DNA of 64,000 bases from Brachybacterium subflavum (GCF_009299795.1 NZ_VIGP01000002.1:418897-482896), one strand, 5' to 3'. Positions 7,793-16,658 are shown, counted from the first letter of the stretch. Notes: a model not told the origin generated them from the letters alone. A program made the numbers and translations.

Positions 7793-9240
7793 GCACCCGT
7801 GTCCTCGTCCTCGGCGGAGGTCTCGCCGGGCTCCTGGCCGCGCGCAGGCATGCGCGCGGCGGGGCCCGCGTCACCCTCGTCGAGCGCCGTGAGGACGTGG
7901 GCGGCGCCGTGCGCGGCGTCGACCTGGGCGGACTCGTCGTCAACGCCGGCGCCGAGGCCTACGGCACCGCCTCCGGCGCGGTCGACGCCCTGCTCCGGGA
8001 CCTCGGCCTCGACGGGAGCGTCGTGAGCCCCCGCACCGGGCTCGGCTCCCGCGTGGTCTCCGAGGCCGGCGCGCTCGTCTCCCCGCCCGGCGGCCTGCTG
8101 GGCATCCCCGGCGATCCGCTGTCCCGCGAGGTGCGCACGGTGCTCGGCACGACGGGTGCGCTGCGTGCCTGGGCCGAGCGCCTGCTGCCCGCCTCATACG
8201 GCCTCGCCGACGGCGTGAGCGTCGCCGAGTACGTGCGGCGCCGCATGGGCGACCGCGTCGCGGAGCGCCTGGTCGCCCCGATCATCGGCGGCGTGCACTC
8301 GGCCGATCCGCACGCCCTCGAGCTCGCGTGCGTGCTGCCGCGCCTCGAGGAGACCGTGCGCGAGACGGGGTCCCTCGCCGCGGCCGTGCGCCGCCTGCGC
8401 CCGCAGGCCCGCGCCTCCGCGGGCACGGCCGTGCGGGCCCTCGATCCGACGATGGCGCTGCTGCCCGGGGCTCTGGCCGATGACCTGCTCTCCCACGGCG
8501 GCACGATGCTCAGCGGCACCCGTGCGGTCGGCGTGCGCCGCGGGTCGACCCGTCGGGCCGACGGCACAGACGTCGACGCCGCCTGGCAGGTGCGCCTGGA
8601 CGGCGTCCACGCCGGCACCGTGGCCGCCGACCGCCTCGTGATCGCGACGGACCCCGGCACCGGCCACGACCTGCTGCTGGGTGACGGGGCCGACGAGGCC
8701 CTCGCCGGGATCGCCCGCGCGATCCCCCGCAGCCCCGCCGTCGCCGTGAGGCTCGTGCTGCTGGCGCTCGACGCTCCCGCGCTCGACGCCTTCCCCTCGG
8801 GCACGGGGGCCCTGGTCGCACCCGGCACTCGCGGGATCCGCGCGAAGGGCCTCACCCACGCGAGCGCGAAGTGGGAGCACGTGGACCGGGCCGCGCGCGA
8901 GCGCTTCGGGCCCCACGCCCACGTGCTGCGCCTGTCCTACGGGCGCCCCGGCGAGGTGCTGCCCGGGGACGACGCCCTCACCGACGAGCAGGTCACCGAC
9001 CTCGCCCTCGCCGACGCCTCCGCGATCCTCGGCACCGCGCTCGCCCGCGAGCATCTGCGGGCCGCACGCACCGTGACCTGGCGGCGCACCATGCGGCAGG
9101 CCCGTCCGGGCCACCGCGCAGCCCTCGAAGACCTCGACCGCATCCTCGGCAGCGCAGCGCTGCCGCTGGAGCTGACCGGCGCATGGCGCGCCGGGACGGG
9201 GCTCGACGCCCTCGTCCGACACGATGGAAGGACATCATGA
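7789..9240 (+). CDS. hemY: FAD-dependent coproporphyrinogen III/protoporphyrinogen oxidase
   Basis: Six-electron oxidation step of haem synthesis. With hemQ next door, the natural reaction is most likely coproporphyrinogen III to coproporphyrin III (CgoX role). The N-terminal dinucleotide-binding motif is VLVLGGGLAGLLAARRHA followed by an acidic end (LVERREDVGG), typical of the HemY/MAO fold. GGVHSADPHALEL is the usual mid-protein substrate-domain motif. A GTG start overlaps the hemE stop and the gene's own stop overlaps the hemQ ATG (ATGA), so it is embedded in a coupled operon. Length 483 aa is normal for the family. Confidence 0.93.
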   Translation: MSTRVLVLGGGLAGLLAARRHARGGARVTLVERREDVGGAVRGVDLGGLVVNAGAEAYGTASGAVDALLRDLGLDGSVVSPRTGLGSRVVSEAGALVSPPGGLLGIPGDPLSREVRTVLGTTGALRAWAERLLPASYGLADGVSVAEYVRRRMGDRVAERLVAPIIGGVHSADPHALELACVLPRLEETVRETGSLAAAVRRLRPQARASAGTAVRALDPTMALLPGALADDLLSHGGTMLSGTRAVGVRRGSTRRADGTDVDAAWQVRLDGVHAGTVAADRLVIATDPGTGHDLLLGDGADEALAGIARAIPRSPAVAVRLVLLALDAPALDAFPSGTGALVAPGTRGIRAKGLTHASAKWEHVDRAARERFGPHAHVLRLSYGRPGEVLPGDDALTDEQVTDLALADASAILGTALAREHLRAARTVTWRRTMRQARPGHRAALEDLDRILGSAALPLELTGAWRAGTGLDALVRHDGRTS

Positions 9241-10001
9241 GCAGCGAAGACACCCACCAGACCCCGTCGGCCCCCGCGGCGGGCACAGTGCCCGCCCCGT
9301 CGACCGCCTCGGCTCCGTCGGCCCCCACCGGCGGAGACACGGTCCGGTACACCTCGTACACCGTGTTCACGCGCGCCGAGGCGGCCGACGCCCCGCGCGA
9401 GCAGGTCGCGGCGGAGATCGAGAATGTCGTTGCCGCGATCGAGGCCGAGGGCACCGTGGTGCGCGGCATCTACGACGCGTCGCTGTTCCGCGCCGAGGCC
9501 GACCTGATGCTGTGGATGCACGCCGAGACCCCCGAGGCCCTGCAGGACGCCCTGCGCCGCTTCGAGCGCACCCGCGCCGCCGAGGGCCTGGTGCGCTCGT
9601 GGTCGGCCGTCGGCGTGCACCGCGAGGCCGAGTTCTCCCGGTCCCACGCCCCGGCCTTCCTCTCCCCCTCCCGCACTCCGCAGCAGTGGGTCACGGTCTA
9701 CCCCTTCACCCGCTCCTACGAGTGGTACCTGCTGCCCGACGAGGAGCGCCGCGACATGCTCATCGAGCACGGCACGCTGGGCCGCACCTACCCGCAGGTC
9801 CACGCGAACACCGTCGCCGCCTTCGCGCTCGGCGACTGGGAGTGGCTGCTGTCCTTCGAGTCCGACGACCTCCACGATCTCGTCGACATGATGCGCGCCC
9901 TGCGCTACACCGGCGCTCGCCTGCACGTGCGCGACGAGCTGCCCTTCCACGTGGGCCGACGCCTGGCCGCCGCCGACGACGTCGCCGCCATCCTCGTCTG
10001 A
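9237..10001 (+). CDS. hemQ: Coproheme decarboxylase (chlorite dismutase family)
   Basis: Last enzyme of the coproporphyrin-dependent pathway, converting coproheme to haem b with H2O2. The chlorite-dismutase-like fold is seen from about residue 35. The catalytic tyrosine lies in VYPFTRS (Tyr155) and the proximal haem histidine in EHGTLGRTY (His178), the positions expected for actinobacterial HemQ. The first 33 residues are a Pro/Ala/Ser-rich tail that looks unstructured. The ATG overlaps the hemY stop by 4 nt. Presence of hemQ, with no hemN/hemF/hemJ seen in the cluster, marks the Gram-positive route ending through coproheme. Confidence 0.95.
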   Translation: MSSEDTHQTPSAPAAGTVPAPSTASAPSAPTGGDTVRYTSYTVFTRAEAADAPREQVAAEIENVVAAIEAEGTVVRGIYDASLFRAEADLMLWMHAETPEALQDALRRFERTRAAEGLVRSWSAVGVHREAEFSRSHAPAFLSPSRTPQQWVTVYPFTRSYEWYLLPDEERRDMLIEHGTLGRTYPQVHANTVAAFALGDWEWLLSFESDDLHDLVDMMRALRYTGARLHVRDELPFHVGRRLAAADDVAAILV

Positions 10002-10077
10002 TCCCCTCCAGCACCCACCCGATTCCCTTCCGCCCCGGCCGCCCCGCCGGGGCATCGACTGCGACCCGGAGGTCACC

Positions 10078-11391
10078 ATGACCGAGCACCCCGCATCTCT
10101 CCCCCAGGACGTCCCCTACGACGCCATCCTGTTCGCCTCCTTCGGCGGGCCGGAGCAGCAGGAGGACGTGGTGCCGTTCCTGCGCAACGTCACCCGCGGG
10201 CGCGGGATCCCGGACGAGCGGCTCGAGGTCGTCGGCGAGCACTACCGCAAGCTGGGCGGGCGCTCCCCGATCAACGACCAGAACCGCGACCTGATCACCC
10301 GCTTCGAGCGGGCGCTCGCCGCGGCCGGCATCGACCTGCCGGTCTACTGGGGGAACCGCAACTGGGCGCCGTTCACGAGCGACGTGGTCGGGCAGATCAG
10401 CGCCGACGGGCACCGCCGGGTGCTCGCGGTCGCCACGAGCGCCTACTCCTCCTACTCCTCGTGCCGCCAGTACCGCGAGGACTATGCGAAGGCGCTGGTC
10501 GCGAACGATCTCGTGGGCGAGATGGAGATCCAGAAGATCCGCGCCTACTTCGACCATCCCGGCTTCCTCGAGCCCGTGCGCGACGGGGTGCGCGCGGCGA
10601 TCACGCAGATGCGCGACGCCGGCCACGACGCCTCCCGCACCCGCGTGCTGTTCTCCACGCACTCGATCCCGCACGTCATGTCCAGCGCCTCCGGCCCCGC
10701 CGAGAAGGACGCGGCCGACCCGTCGGCGGGCGATGTGGGCGGCTGGTACGTCGCCCAGCACCTCGCGGCGTGCCGCTGGGTGATGGAGCAGCTCGCGGGG
10801 GCCGACGGGGGCTCGGCCGACGCGGACCGGGCCGACGGCGGGCCGACGGCACCCGCCGCGCCCGACTGGGAGCTGGTCTACCAGTCCCGCTCGGGCGCTC
10901 CGCACGTGCCGTGGCTCGAGCCCGACATCAACGACCGCCTGCAGGAGCTCCGCGAGCACGACGAGGCCGACGCGGTGATCGTGGTCCCGATCGGCTTCGT
11001 CACCGACCACGTCGAGGTCGTCTGGGACCTGGACACCGAGGCCGCCGAGACCGCCGAGGAGCTCGGCCTGGCGTTCACGCGCGTGGCGACCTCCGGGACC
11101 GACGAGCGCTTCGTCGAGGGCCTCGTGGACCTCGTACGCGAGCATGTCGAGCCCGGTCACAGCCCCCGTGCGGTCACCGGCTTCGGCGTTGTCGAGGACA
11201 CCTGCGGCGCCCTGTGCTGCCTGAACGGCTCGGCGCACGCCCGCCCCGTCCCCGTCGAGGGCGCGGCCCTGGACACGGTCGAGCAGATCGCCCGCGCCAT
11301 GCAGGCCGACGAGCAGATGCGCGCGCTCATCGCCGAGGAGCAGGCCGCGCACGCCGGGCAGTCCCGCACGGGCTCCGAGGTGCCGGCGTGA
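10078..11391 (+). CDS. hemH: Coproporphyrin ferrochelatase
   Basis: Inserts Fe2+ into coproporphyrin III (CpfC role in this pathway). Ferrochelatase signatures seen are FASFGGPEQQEDVVPFL at the start, YWGNRNWAPF, the catalytic histidine in LFSTHSIP, and VPIGFVTDHVEVVWDLD. The C-terminal DTCGALCCLNG cluster gives three of the cysteines expected for the [2Fe-2S] centre common in actinobacterial enzymes. An Ala/Asp/Gly-rich insertion (around residues 240-260) looks low-complexity. A strong GGAGGT site precedes the ATG. The 76-bp gap from hemQ is the widest in the front half of the operon. The stop overlaps the GTG of hemC. Confidence 0.95.
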   Translation: MTEHPASLPQDVPYDAILFASFGGPEQQEDVVPFLRNVTRGRGIPDERLEVVGEHYRKLGGRSPINDQNRDLITRFERALAAAGIDLPVYWGNRNWAPFTSDVVGQISADGHRRVLAVATSAYSSYSSCRQYREDYAKALVANDLVGEMEIQKIRAYFDHPGFLEPVRDGVRAAITQMRDAGHDASRTRVLFSTHSIPHVMSSASGPAEKDAADPSAGDVGGWYVAQHLAACRWVMEQLAGADGGSADADRADGGPTAPAAPDWELVYQSRSGAPHVPWLEPDINDRLQELREHDEADAVIVVPIGFVTDHVEVVWDLDTEAAETAEELGLAFTRVATSGTDERFVEGLVDLVREHVEPGHSPRAVTGFGVVEDTCGALCCLNGSAHARPVPVEGAALDTVEQIARAMQADEQMRALIAEEQAAHAGQSRTGSEVPA

Positions 11392-12443
11392 GCGCCGACG
11401 GGGCCCCTGTGCTGCGCGTCGGCACCCGGGGCTCCGACCTCGCTCTCGCCCAGTCCGGCCAGATCGCCGGGCGCGTCGCGGGCGAGGACCGCGTCGAGCT
11501 CGTCCGGGTGCGCACGCACGGGGACGTCGACCGCACCAGTCCCCTCGCGCAGATCGGCGGCACCGGCGTGTTCGTCACCGCGGTGCGCGAGGCCCTGCTG
11601 GCCGGGGAGGTCGACGCCGTCGTCCACTCCGCGAAGGACCTGCCCACCGCGCCCGTCCCCGGCATCGTGATGGCCTGCGTGCCCGAGCGCGAGGACCCCC
11701 GCGACGCACTCTGCGCCCGCGACGGCCTGGCCCTCGAGGCGCTCCCGCGGGGCGCGAAGGTCGGCACCGGCTCCCCGCGCCGCGCCGCCCAGCTGCGCCG
11801 CGCCCGCCCCGATCTGGAGGTCGTGGGCATCCGCGGGAACGTCGAGACGCGGCTCGCCCGCGCGCTCGGCGAGGACGCGGACCTCGACGCCGTGGTGCTC
11901 GCCGCCGCCGGCCTGCTGCGGCTCGGCCGCGGCGAGGTCATCAGCGAGCTGCTGAGCCCCGACCTGCTGCTGCCCGCGCCCGCCCAGGGCGCGCTGGCCG
12001 TCGAGTGCGCCGAGACCTCCGCAGGCGCCTGGTTCGAGCCCGGCATGCGTGCGGCCGACCACGCCCCGACCCGCGCGGCCGTCGCCGCCGAGCGCTCCCT
12101 GCTGCGCACCCTCGAGGCCGGCTGCTCGGCGCCCGTCGGCGCCCTGGGCACGATCGCGGGCGCAGATGCCTCCGAGGGACCCGTGCTCACCCTGCGCGGG
12201 CTCGCGATCTCCGAGGACGGCGTCCAGGTTTTCGAGGGCACCCGCAGCACGCCCGTCGACCTCGCCGACCCGGCTGCCCTCGAGGCCGACGCGGTGCGCC
12301 TGGGGCAGGATCTCGCCGCCGATCTCCTCGACGCCGGTGCCGCCCGCGTGCTGAGCACCGCCGGAGGCGACGCCGCGGGGCCGAGCACTGCAGGGGGCGA
12401 CGCCGCGGAGCCGAGCACCGCAGAGGGCGACGCCGCATCGTGA
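11388..12443 (+). CDS. hemC: Porphobilinogen deaminase (hydroxymethylbilane synthase)
   Basis: Polymerises four porphobilinogens to hydroxymethylbilane. Family motifs are RVGTRGSDLALAQS, VHSAKDLPT, GTGSPRRAAQLRRARPDL and IRGNVETRL. The dipyrromethane cofactor is attached to the cysteine in LEAGCSAPVGALG. The GTG start overlaps the hemH stop (GTGA) and the stop overlaps the hemD GTG. The last 30 residues are three copies of a 30-bp repeat (PSTAxGDAAx) beyond the normal C-terminus. Length 351 aa includes that tail. Confidence 0.95.
   Translation: MSADGAPVLRVGTRGSDLALAQSGQIAGRVAGEDRVELVRVRTHGDVDRTSPLAQIGGTGVFVTAVREALLAGEVDAVVHSAKDLPTAPVPGIVMACVPEREDPRDALCARDGLALEALPRGAKVGTGSPRRAAQLRRARPDLEVVGIRGNVETRLARALGEDADLDAVVLAAAGLLRLGRGEVISELLSPDLLLPAPAQGALAVECAETSAGAWFEPGMRAADHAPTRAAVAAERSLLRTLEAGCSAPVGALGTIAGADASEGPVLTLRGLAISEDGVQVFEGTRSTPVDLADPAALEADAVRLGQDLAADLLDAGAARVLSTAGGDAAGPSTAGGDAAEPSTAEGDAAS
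12351..12440 (+). repeat. 30-bp tandem repeat x3 forming the HemC tail
   Basis: Three adjacent 30-bp units (12351-12380, 12381-12410, 12411-12440) differ at only a few bases and encode ten-residue Ser/Thr/Ala/Gly/Asp repeats. They run right up to the overlapping hemC stop/hemD start, so in-frame copy change would be tolerated. Confidence 0.92.
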
Positions 12444-13300
12444 GCAGGGACCGCGTCCTCCTCCCCCGCCCCGAGGGGCGCGGGGACGACCTGACCGACC
12501 TCCTCGAGATCGCCGGCTACGACGTGGTGCGGGCGCCCTTCGTCCGCATCGAGCCCGCTCCTGCCGCGGACCTCGCCCCCGCCCTCGACCGCCTCGCCGG
12601 CGGCGCCTACGACCTGCTGGTCATCACCAGCCCCGCGACCGTGCGCTCGCTCGTCGCCGCAGGCCTGCAGGTGCCCGCAGGCACCGAGGTCGTCGCCGTC
12701 GGCGGCGCGACGGCCCGCGCACTGCACGAGGCCGGCCTCGAGGTCGACCTGGTCGCCGAGGGATCCGGTGCCGCACTCGTCGAGGCGGTGCGCCGTCATC
12801 GGGGGGCCGGGGGCTCACCGGACCAGAATCCGGCCGTTCCCGCACCCGCTCCCGCGCCGCGCGTGCTGCTGCCCGCCTCGTCGGCCGCCGCCCCGACCGT
12901 CCGCGAGGGCCTCGAGGGCGTCGGCATGCGGGTCGAGCAGATCGACGCCTACCACCCGCAGCACGCACCCCTGCCCGCGGAGGTCGAGCGCGACCTGCCC
13001 GGCGGCGGCTTCGACGCGATCGTGCTGACCAGCTCGATGATCGCGCGCCGCGCCGCTCAGATCGGCGTGCACCCGCGCACCGCCGTCGTCGTCATCGGCC
13101 GCCCCACCCAGGGGGCCGCCGTCGACGCCGGACTCCGGGTCGACGCGCGCGCCGAGCACCCCGACGCACCCTCGCTCGCGCGCGCCGTGCACCTCTCGCT
13201 CACGCCCGAGACGACCACTCCCCAACCCGCCAGCCTCGACAGCCTCACCGGCTCCACGAGCTGGACCAGCCCGACCAGCCCCGCCGCCCCGAAGGAGTGA
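12440..13300 (+). CDS. hemD: Uroporphyrinogen-III synthase
   Basis: Closes and inverts ring D of hydroxymethylbilane to give uroporphyrinogen III. The family diverges strongly, but the bilobed pattern is visible: VLLPRPEGRGDDL at the start, LLVITSPATVRSL and VAVGGATARALHEAG in lobe one, then RVLLPASSAAAPTVREGL, DAYHP and AIVLTSSMIAR in lobe two, where S/T-rich loops bind substrate. The position between hemC and hemB supports the call. The GTG start overlaps hemC. The C-terminal 30 residues are Thr/Ser/Pro-rich and probably disordered. Confidence 0.88.
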   Translation: MSRDRVLLPRPEGRGDDLTDLLEIAGYDVVRAPFVRIEPAPAADLAPALDRLAGGAYDLLVITSPATVRSLVAAGLQVPAGTEVVAVGGATARALHEAGLEVDLVAEGSGAALVEAVRRHRGAGGSPDQNPAVPAPAPAPRVLLPASSAAAPTVREGLEGVGMRVEQIDAYHPQHAPLPAEVERDLPGGGFDAIVLTSSMIARRAAQIGVHPRTAVVVIGRPTQGAAVDAGLRVDARAEHPDAPSLARAVHLSLTPETTTPQPASLDSLTGSTSWTSPTSPAAPKE

Positions 13301-13307
13301 CACCCCG

Positions 13308-14372
13308 ATGACCTCCATCGACCCTGATCAGCGCGTCGCCGACTACCGCGCGCAGCTTCCCGCCCGCCTCTCGCCGGCCCGTCGGCCCCGCCGCCTGCGC
13401 ACCACCGAGGCCATGCGCTCCCTGGTGCGCGAGACCACGCTGCGGCCGTCGGACCTGGTCCTGCCGATGTTCGTGCGCGAGGGGATCGACGCGCCCGTGC
13501 CGATCACCTCGATGCCCGGGGTCGTCCAGCACACCGAGGACTCCCTGCTCGAGGCGGCCCGCGAGGCCGCCGACCGCGGCGTCGGCGGGATCATCCTGTT
13601 CGGCGTCCCCGCGACGAAGGACGCGGTGGGCTCCGCCGCGAGCGACCCCGACTCCTTCGTGAACCGGGCGATCGCGCGCCTCGCCGAGGAGATCGGCGAG
13701 GACCTCGTGATCATGGCCGACCTGTGCCTGGACGAGTTCACCGACCACGGCCACTGCGGCGTCCTGGACTCCCGCGGCCGCGTCGACAACGACGCCACCC
13801 TGGTGCGCTATCGCGAGATCGCGCTCGCGCAGGCCCGCGCGGGCGTCCACATGATCGGCCCCTCGGGGATGATGGACGGCCAGATCGCCGCGATCCGCGA
13901 CGCCCTGGACGAGGCCGGCTTCGAGGACGTCTCGATCTTCGCCTACAGCGCGAAGTACTCCTCGGCGTTCTACGGCCCGTTCCGCGAGGCCGTCGACTCC
14001 TCTCTCGAAGGCGATCGCCGCACCTACCAGCAGGATCCCGGCAACGGCAGGGAGGCCCGCCTCGAGGTCGAGCTCGACGTCGACGAGGGCGCGGACCTGG
14101 TGATGGTCAAGCCCGGCATGCCCTACCTCGACGTGCTCCGCGACATCGCCGACTCCTCCCCCGTGCCCGTGGGCAGCTACCAGATCAGCGGGGAGTACGC
14201 GATGATCGAGGCCGCGAGCGCGAACGGCTGGATCGACCGCGACCGCGCCATCATGGAATCGCTGCTCGGCTTCAAGCGCGCCGGCGCCTCGATGATCCTC
14301 ACCTACTGGGCCTCCGAGGTCGCCGGCTGGATCCGCGACGGCCTACCCGCCCACCTGCGCCCGTTCCTCTGA
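13308..14372 (+). CDS. hemB: Delta-aminolevulinic acid dehydratase (porphobilinogen synthase)
   Basis: Condenses two 5-aminolevulinates to porphobilinogen in an octameric cytosolic enzyme. The N-terminal [20 protein letters not shown] and the two active-site lysine regions ([15 protein letters not shown] and [10 protein letters not shown]) are clear. The metal site reads [14 protein letters not shown]: first and third cysteines of the zinc triad are kept but the middle one is Asp. That suggests a mixed or Mg-dependent metal site, so zinc should not be assumed. GGAG lies 10 nt before the ATG, 7 nt after the hemD stop. Confidence 0.95.
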   Translation: MTSIDPDQRVADYRAQLPARLSPARRPRRLRTTEAMRSLVRETTLRPSDLVLPMFVREGIDAPVPITSMPGVVQHTEDSLLEAAREAADRGVGGIILFGVPATKDAVGSAASDPDSFVNRAIARLAEEIGEDLVIMADLCLDEFTDHGHCGVLDSRGRVDNDATLVRYREIALAQARAGVHMIGPSGMMDGQIAAIRDALDEAGFEDVSIFAYSAKYSSAFYGPFREAVDSSLEGDRRTYQQDPGNGREARLEVELDVDEGADLVMVKPGMPYLDVLRDIADSSPVPVGSYQISGEYAMIEAASANGWIDRDRAIMESLLGFKRAGASMILTYWASEVAGWIRDGLPAHLRPFL

Positions 14373-14466
14373 GAGCCCACCCTGCCGCCGGCTCGGGCAC
14401 CGCTCGATGTCCCGGCGCCGCCTGCACTCCCCCACCCGTCCGCACTCCCCGAAGGAGACAGCACCC

Positions 14467-15897
14467 ATGACCCTGGACGAGACGACCTCCCAGTCCCTCT
14501 TCGACCGCGCCAAGCAGGTGATCCCCGCCGGCGTGAACTCGCCCGTGCGGGCCTTCGGCTCCGTGGGCGGCACCCCGCCGTTCATCGCCTCGGCCTCCGG
14601 TGCGCTGCTCACCGACGCCGACGGCCACGAGTACGTGGACCTCGTCGGCTCCTGGGGTCCGATGATCCTGGGCCACGCGAACCCGCGCGTGGTCGACGCC
14701 GTGCGCGAGGCCGCCGGCCGCGGGCTCTCCTTCGGCGCCCCGCAGACCGGCGAGGTCAGTCTCGTCGAGGAGCTCGTGCGCCGGGTGCGCCCGCTGCAGA
14801 AGGTGCGCCTGGTCAACTCCGGCACCGAGGCCACCATGAGCGCGCTGCGCGTGGCCCGCGCCGCCACCGGCCGCGACGTCGTCGTGAAGTTCGCCGGCTG
14901 CTACCACGGGCACGTCGACGCCCTCCTCGCCGAGGCCGGCAGCGGCGTCGCGACCTTCGCGATGCCCGGCTCCGCAGGCGTCACCGAGGGCACCGCGCGT
15001 GACACGATCGTGCTGCCCTACGGCGACCGCGACGCCGTGGCCTCGCTGTTCGCCGAGCGCGGTGGGGAGATCGCCGCGATCATCACCGAGGCCGCGCCCG
15101 CGAACATGGGCGTGGTCACCCCGCCGGAGGGCTTCAACGCCTTCCTCGCCGAGACCGCCCACGCCGCCGGCGCCCTGCTGATCACCGACGAGGTGCTCAC
15201 CGGCTTCCGCGCGAGCGCCGAGGGCTACTACGGCATCGACGGGCCGACGGCGGACGGTGCGGGCTCAGCCGCCGGTGCAGGCTCGGCCGACGGTGCGGGC
15301 TCGGCCGGCGGTGCGGGCTCGGCCGCCGGTGCGGGCTCGGCCGGCGGACCCGGATCCGGTCCGGTCGGCGGCTCGGACTGGGCTCCCGATCTCATGACCT
15401 TCGGCAAGGTCATCGGCGGCGGGCTCCCGGTGGGCGCCTTCGGCGGCCGCGCCGACCTCATGGACCTGCTCGCGCCGCTGGGACCCGTCTACCAGGCGGG
15501 CACGCTCTCGGGGAATCCGCTCGCCACGGCCGCGGGCCTCGCGACCTTCGCCGGGCTCGACGATGCCGCCTACGCGCGGCTCGCACGCACCTCCTCGACC
15601 CTGCAGTCGCTCGTGGCCGACGCCCTCACCACCGCGGGCGTCCCCCACACCATCCAGACCGCCGGCACCCTGTTCTCCGTGTTCTTCCGCGACCAGCCCG
15701 TGACCTCCTACGAGGACGCGAAGGACCAGGACACGGCCGCGTTCGGCCGCTTCTTCCACGCACTGCTCGAGGGCGGCGTCTACCTGCCGCCGTCGGCGTT
15801 CGAGGCCTGGTTCGTCTCCACCGCGCACGACGAGCGGATCGTCGACCGCATCGCCCGGGCCCTGCCCGCCGCGGCGCGCGCGGCAGCGCAGGGCTGA
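14467..15897 (+). CDS. hemL: Glutamate-1-semialdehyde 2,1-aminomutase with a repeat insertion
   Basis: PLP enzyme converting glutamate-1-semialdehyde to 5-aminolevulinate. Typical motifs are [52 protein letters not shown] and the PLP lysine in [19 protein letters not shown] (Lys314). An unusual Gly/Ala/Ser insertion of about 40 residues (roughly 262-305), built from an 18-bp DNA repeat, separates YYGID from WAPDL just before the PLP lysine. In most family members these segments are nearly adjacent. ATG 14467 follows GAAGGAG; an upstream in-frame ATG at 14407 lacks support. It is the last gene of the haem operon. Confidence 0.94.
   Translation: MTLDETTSQSLFDRAKQVIPAGVNSPVRAFGSVGGTPPFIASASGALLTDADGHEYVDLVGSWGPMILGHANPRVVDAVREAAGRGLSFGAPQTGEVSLVEELVRRVRPLQKVRLVNSGTEATMSALRVARAATGRDVVVKFAGCYHGHVDALLAEAGSGVATFAMPGSAGVTEGTARDTIVLPYGDRDAVASLFAERGGEIAAIITEAAPANMGVVTPPEGFNAFLAETAHAAGALLITDEVLTGFRASAEGYYGIDGPTADGAGSAAGAGSADGAGSAGGAGSAAGAGSAGGPGSGPVGGSDWAPDLMTFGKVIGGGLPVGAFGGRADLMDLLAPLGPVYQAGTLSGNPLATAAGLATFAGLDDAAYARLARTSSTLQSLVADALTTAGVPHTIQTAGTLFSVFFRDQPVTSYEDAKDQDTAAFGRFFHALLEGGVYLPPSAFEAWFVSTAHDERIVDRIARALPAAARAAAQG
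15250..15357 (+). repeat. 18-bp tandem repeat x6 inside hemL
   Basis: Five clean 18-bp units and a degenerate sixth each encode A-[DAG]-G-A-G-S. They insert a flexible Gly/Ser/Ala linker into the aminomutase between the conserved YYG and PDL segments. The length is a multiple of three, so the reading frame is preserved. Confidence 0.92.
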
Positions 15898-15930
15898 GCT
15901 GTCGCGCCGGGCGCGTCGGGCTGACCCGGT

Positions 15931-15990
15931 CGGCCGAACTCACTGGGCGGAGCGGGCCGGCCGAACTCACTGGGCGGAGCGGGCCGGCCG
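15931..15990. repeat. 27-bp direct repeat x2 downstream of hemL
   Basis: Two perfect 27-bp copies starting CGGCCGAACTCACTGGGCGG (15931-15957 and 15958-15984), plus a 6-bp start of a third, lie 33 bp after hemL. They are in no credible gene. Function is unknown. Confidence 0.88.
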
Positions 15991-16071
15991 TCCGGTCGCG
16001 AGGGCGGCCGTACTGTGCGTCGCCGTGTGTCCCGCAGGTGGCATGGCGCGGGGCTCTCTGCGCACCATGGA

Positions 16072-16100
16072 TGCGCGTCGTTCCCGAAGGACGACGCGCA
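16072..16100. terminator. Perfect 10-bp hairpin, candidate hemL-side terminator
   Basis: Arms 16072-16081 and 16091-16100 (TGCGCGTCGT and its complement) pair perfectly around a 9-nt loop. The hairpin lies 175 bp after hemL and 87 bp before the tRNA-like gene. No U-tract follows. It may end the haem transcript, but this is inferred from position only. Confidence 0.5.
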
Positions 16101-16186
16101 CGGCCGCCGACGCCAGTCCTGTGCGTCGGTCGTCTCGCCGAGTTCCCTGGTCGGCCTGCACAGGGAGCCCGGCCTGCGGGCCGTCC

Positions 16187-16260
16187 CGCTCCGTAGCTCA
16201 GCCCGGTAGAGCAGCTCCCCCATAAGGAGCGTGTCGCAGGTTCGAATCCCGCCGGAGTGT
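16187..16260 (+). tRNA. tRNA with CAU anticodon (Met/Ile2-type), unusual features
   Basis: The 74-nt stretch folds as a cloverleaf: acceptor CGCTCCG/CGGAGTG (one G-U), D-stem GCTC/GAGC, anticodon stem GCTCC/GGAGC, loop CCCATAA and T-loop TTCGAAT. The anticodon CAU lies at 16221-16223. Oddities are C at position 33 instead of the near-universal U, an A-C mismatch in the T-stem (GCAGG/CCCGC), no encoded CCA, and U as discriminator. It could be a real but divergent tRNA or a decaying copy. Which amino acid it carries cannot be told from the anticodon alone. Confidence 0.65.
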
Positions 16261-16330
16261 CCGCCGTCGGCCCGGATCACCACCCACCGTGGCGAGGTTC
16301 CGGACGCCTCGGCCGCCGGAGAAGCCGGAC

Positions 16331-16658
16331 CGACCCCTTGAGTGCTGCGTAGTGGTCGTTCTGAGCGCTCATAACGACCAGTACGCAGCACTGTTCGGAT
16401 CGACACCGGGTACTCAGCACTGCACCGGCCAGCTCCGATCCCGGCCCGCCCCGGCCCCAACGCCCCGTTGAGTGCTGCGTAGCGGTCGTTCTGAGCGCCC
16501 TGAACGACCATTGCGCAGCACTGTTCGGATCGACACCGGGTACTCAGCAATGCACCGGCCAGCTCCGATCCCGGCCCGCCCCGGCCCCGACGCCCTGTTG
16601 AGTGCTACGAAGCGGTCGTTCTGAGCGCCCTTAACGACCATTGCGCAGCACTGTTCGG
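16331..16658. repeat. 130-bp tandem repeat array, each unit with a 20-bp hairpin
   Basis: Units start at 16331, 16461 and 16591 with an exact 130-bp period; the third is cut short. Each contains a hairpin: arms 16341-16360/16373-16392, 16471-16490/16503-16522 and 16601-16620/16633-16652, with 12-nt loops. The first hairpin has a single mismatch. Copies 2 and 3 have several changed positions, some kept paired as G-U. The array follows the tRNA-like gene and precedes the GTG of the next gene by about 240 bp. Confidence 0.88.

Noticed and set aside
16187..16260. tRNA-linked integration site
   Set aside because: No duplicate of the tRNA 3' end and no integrase nearby.
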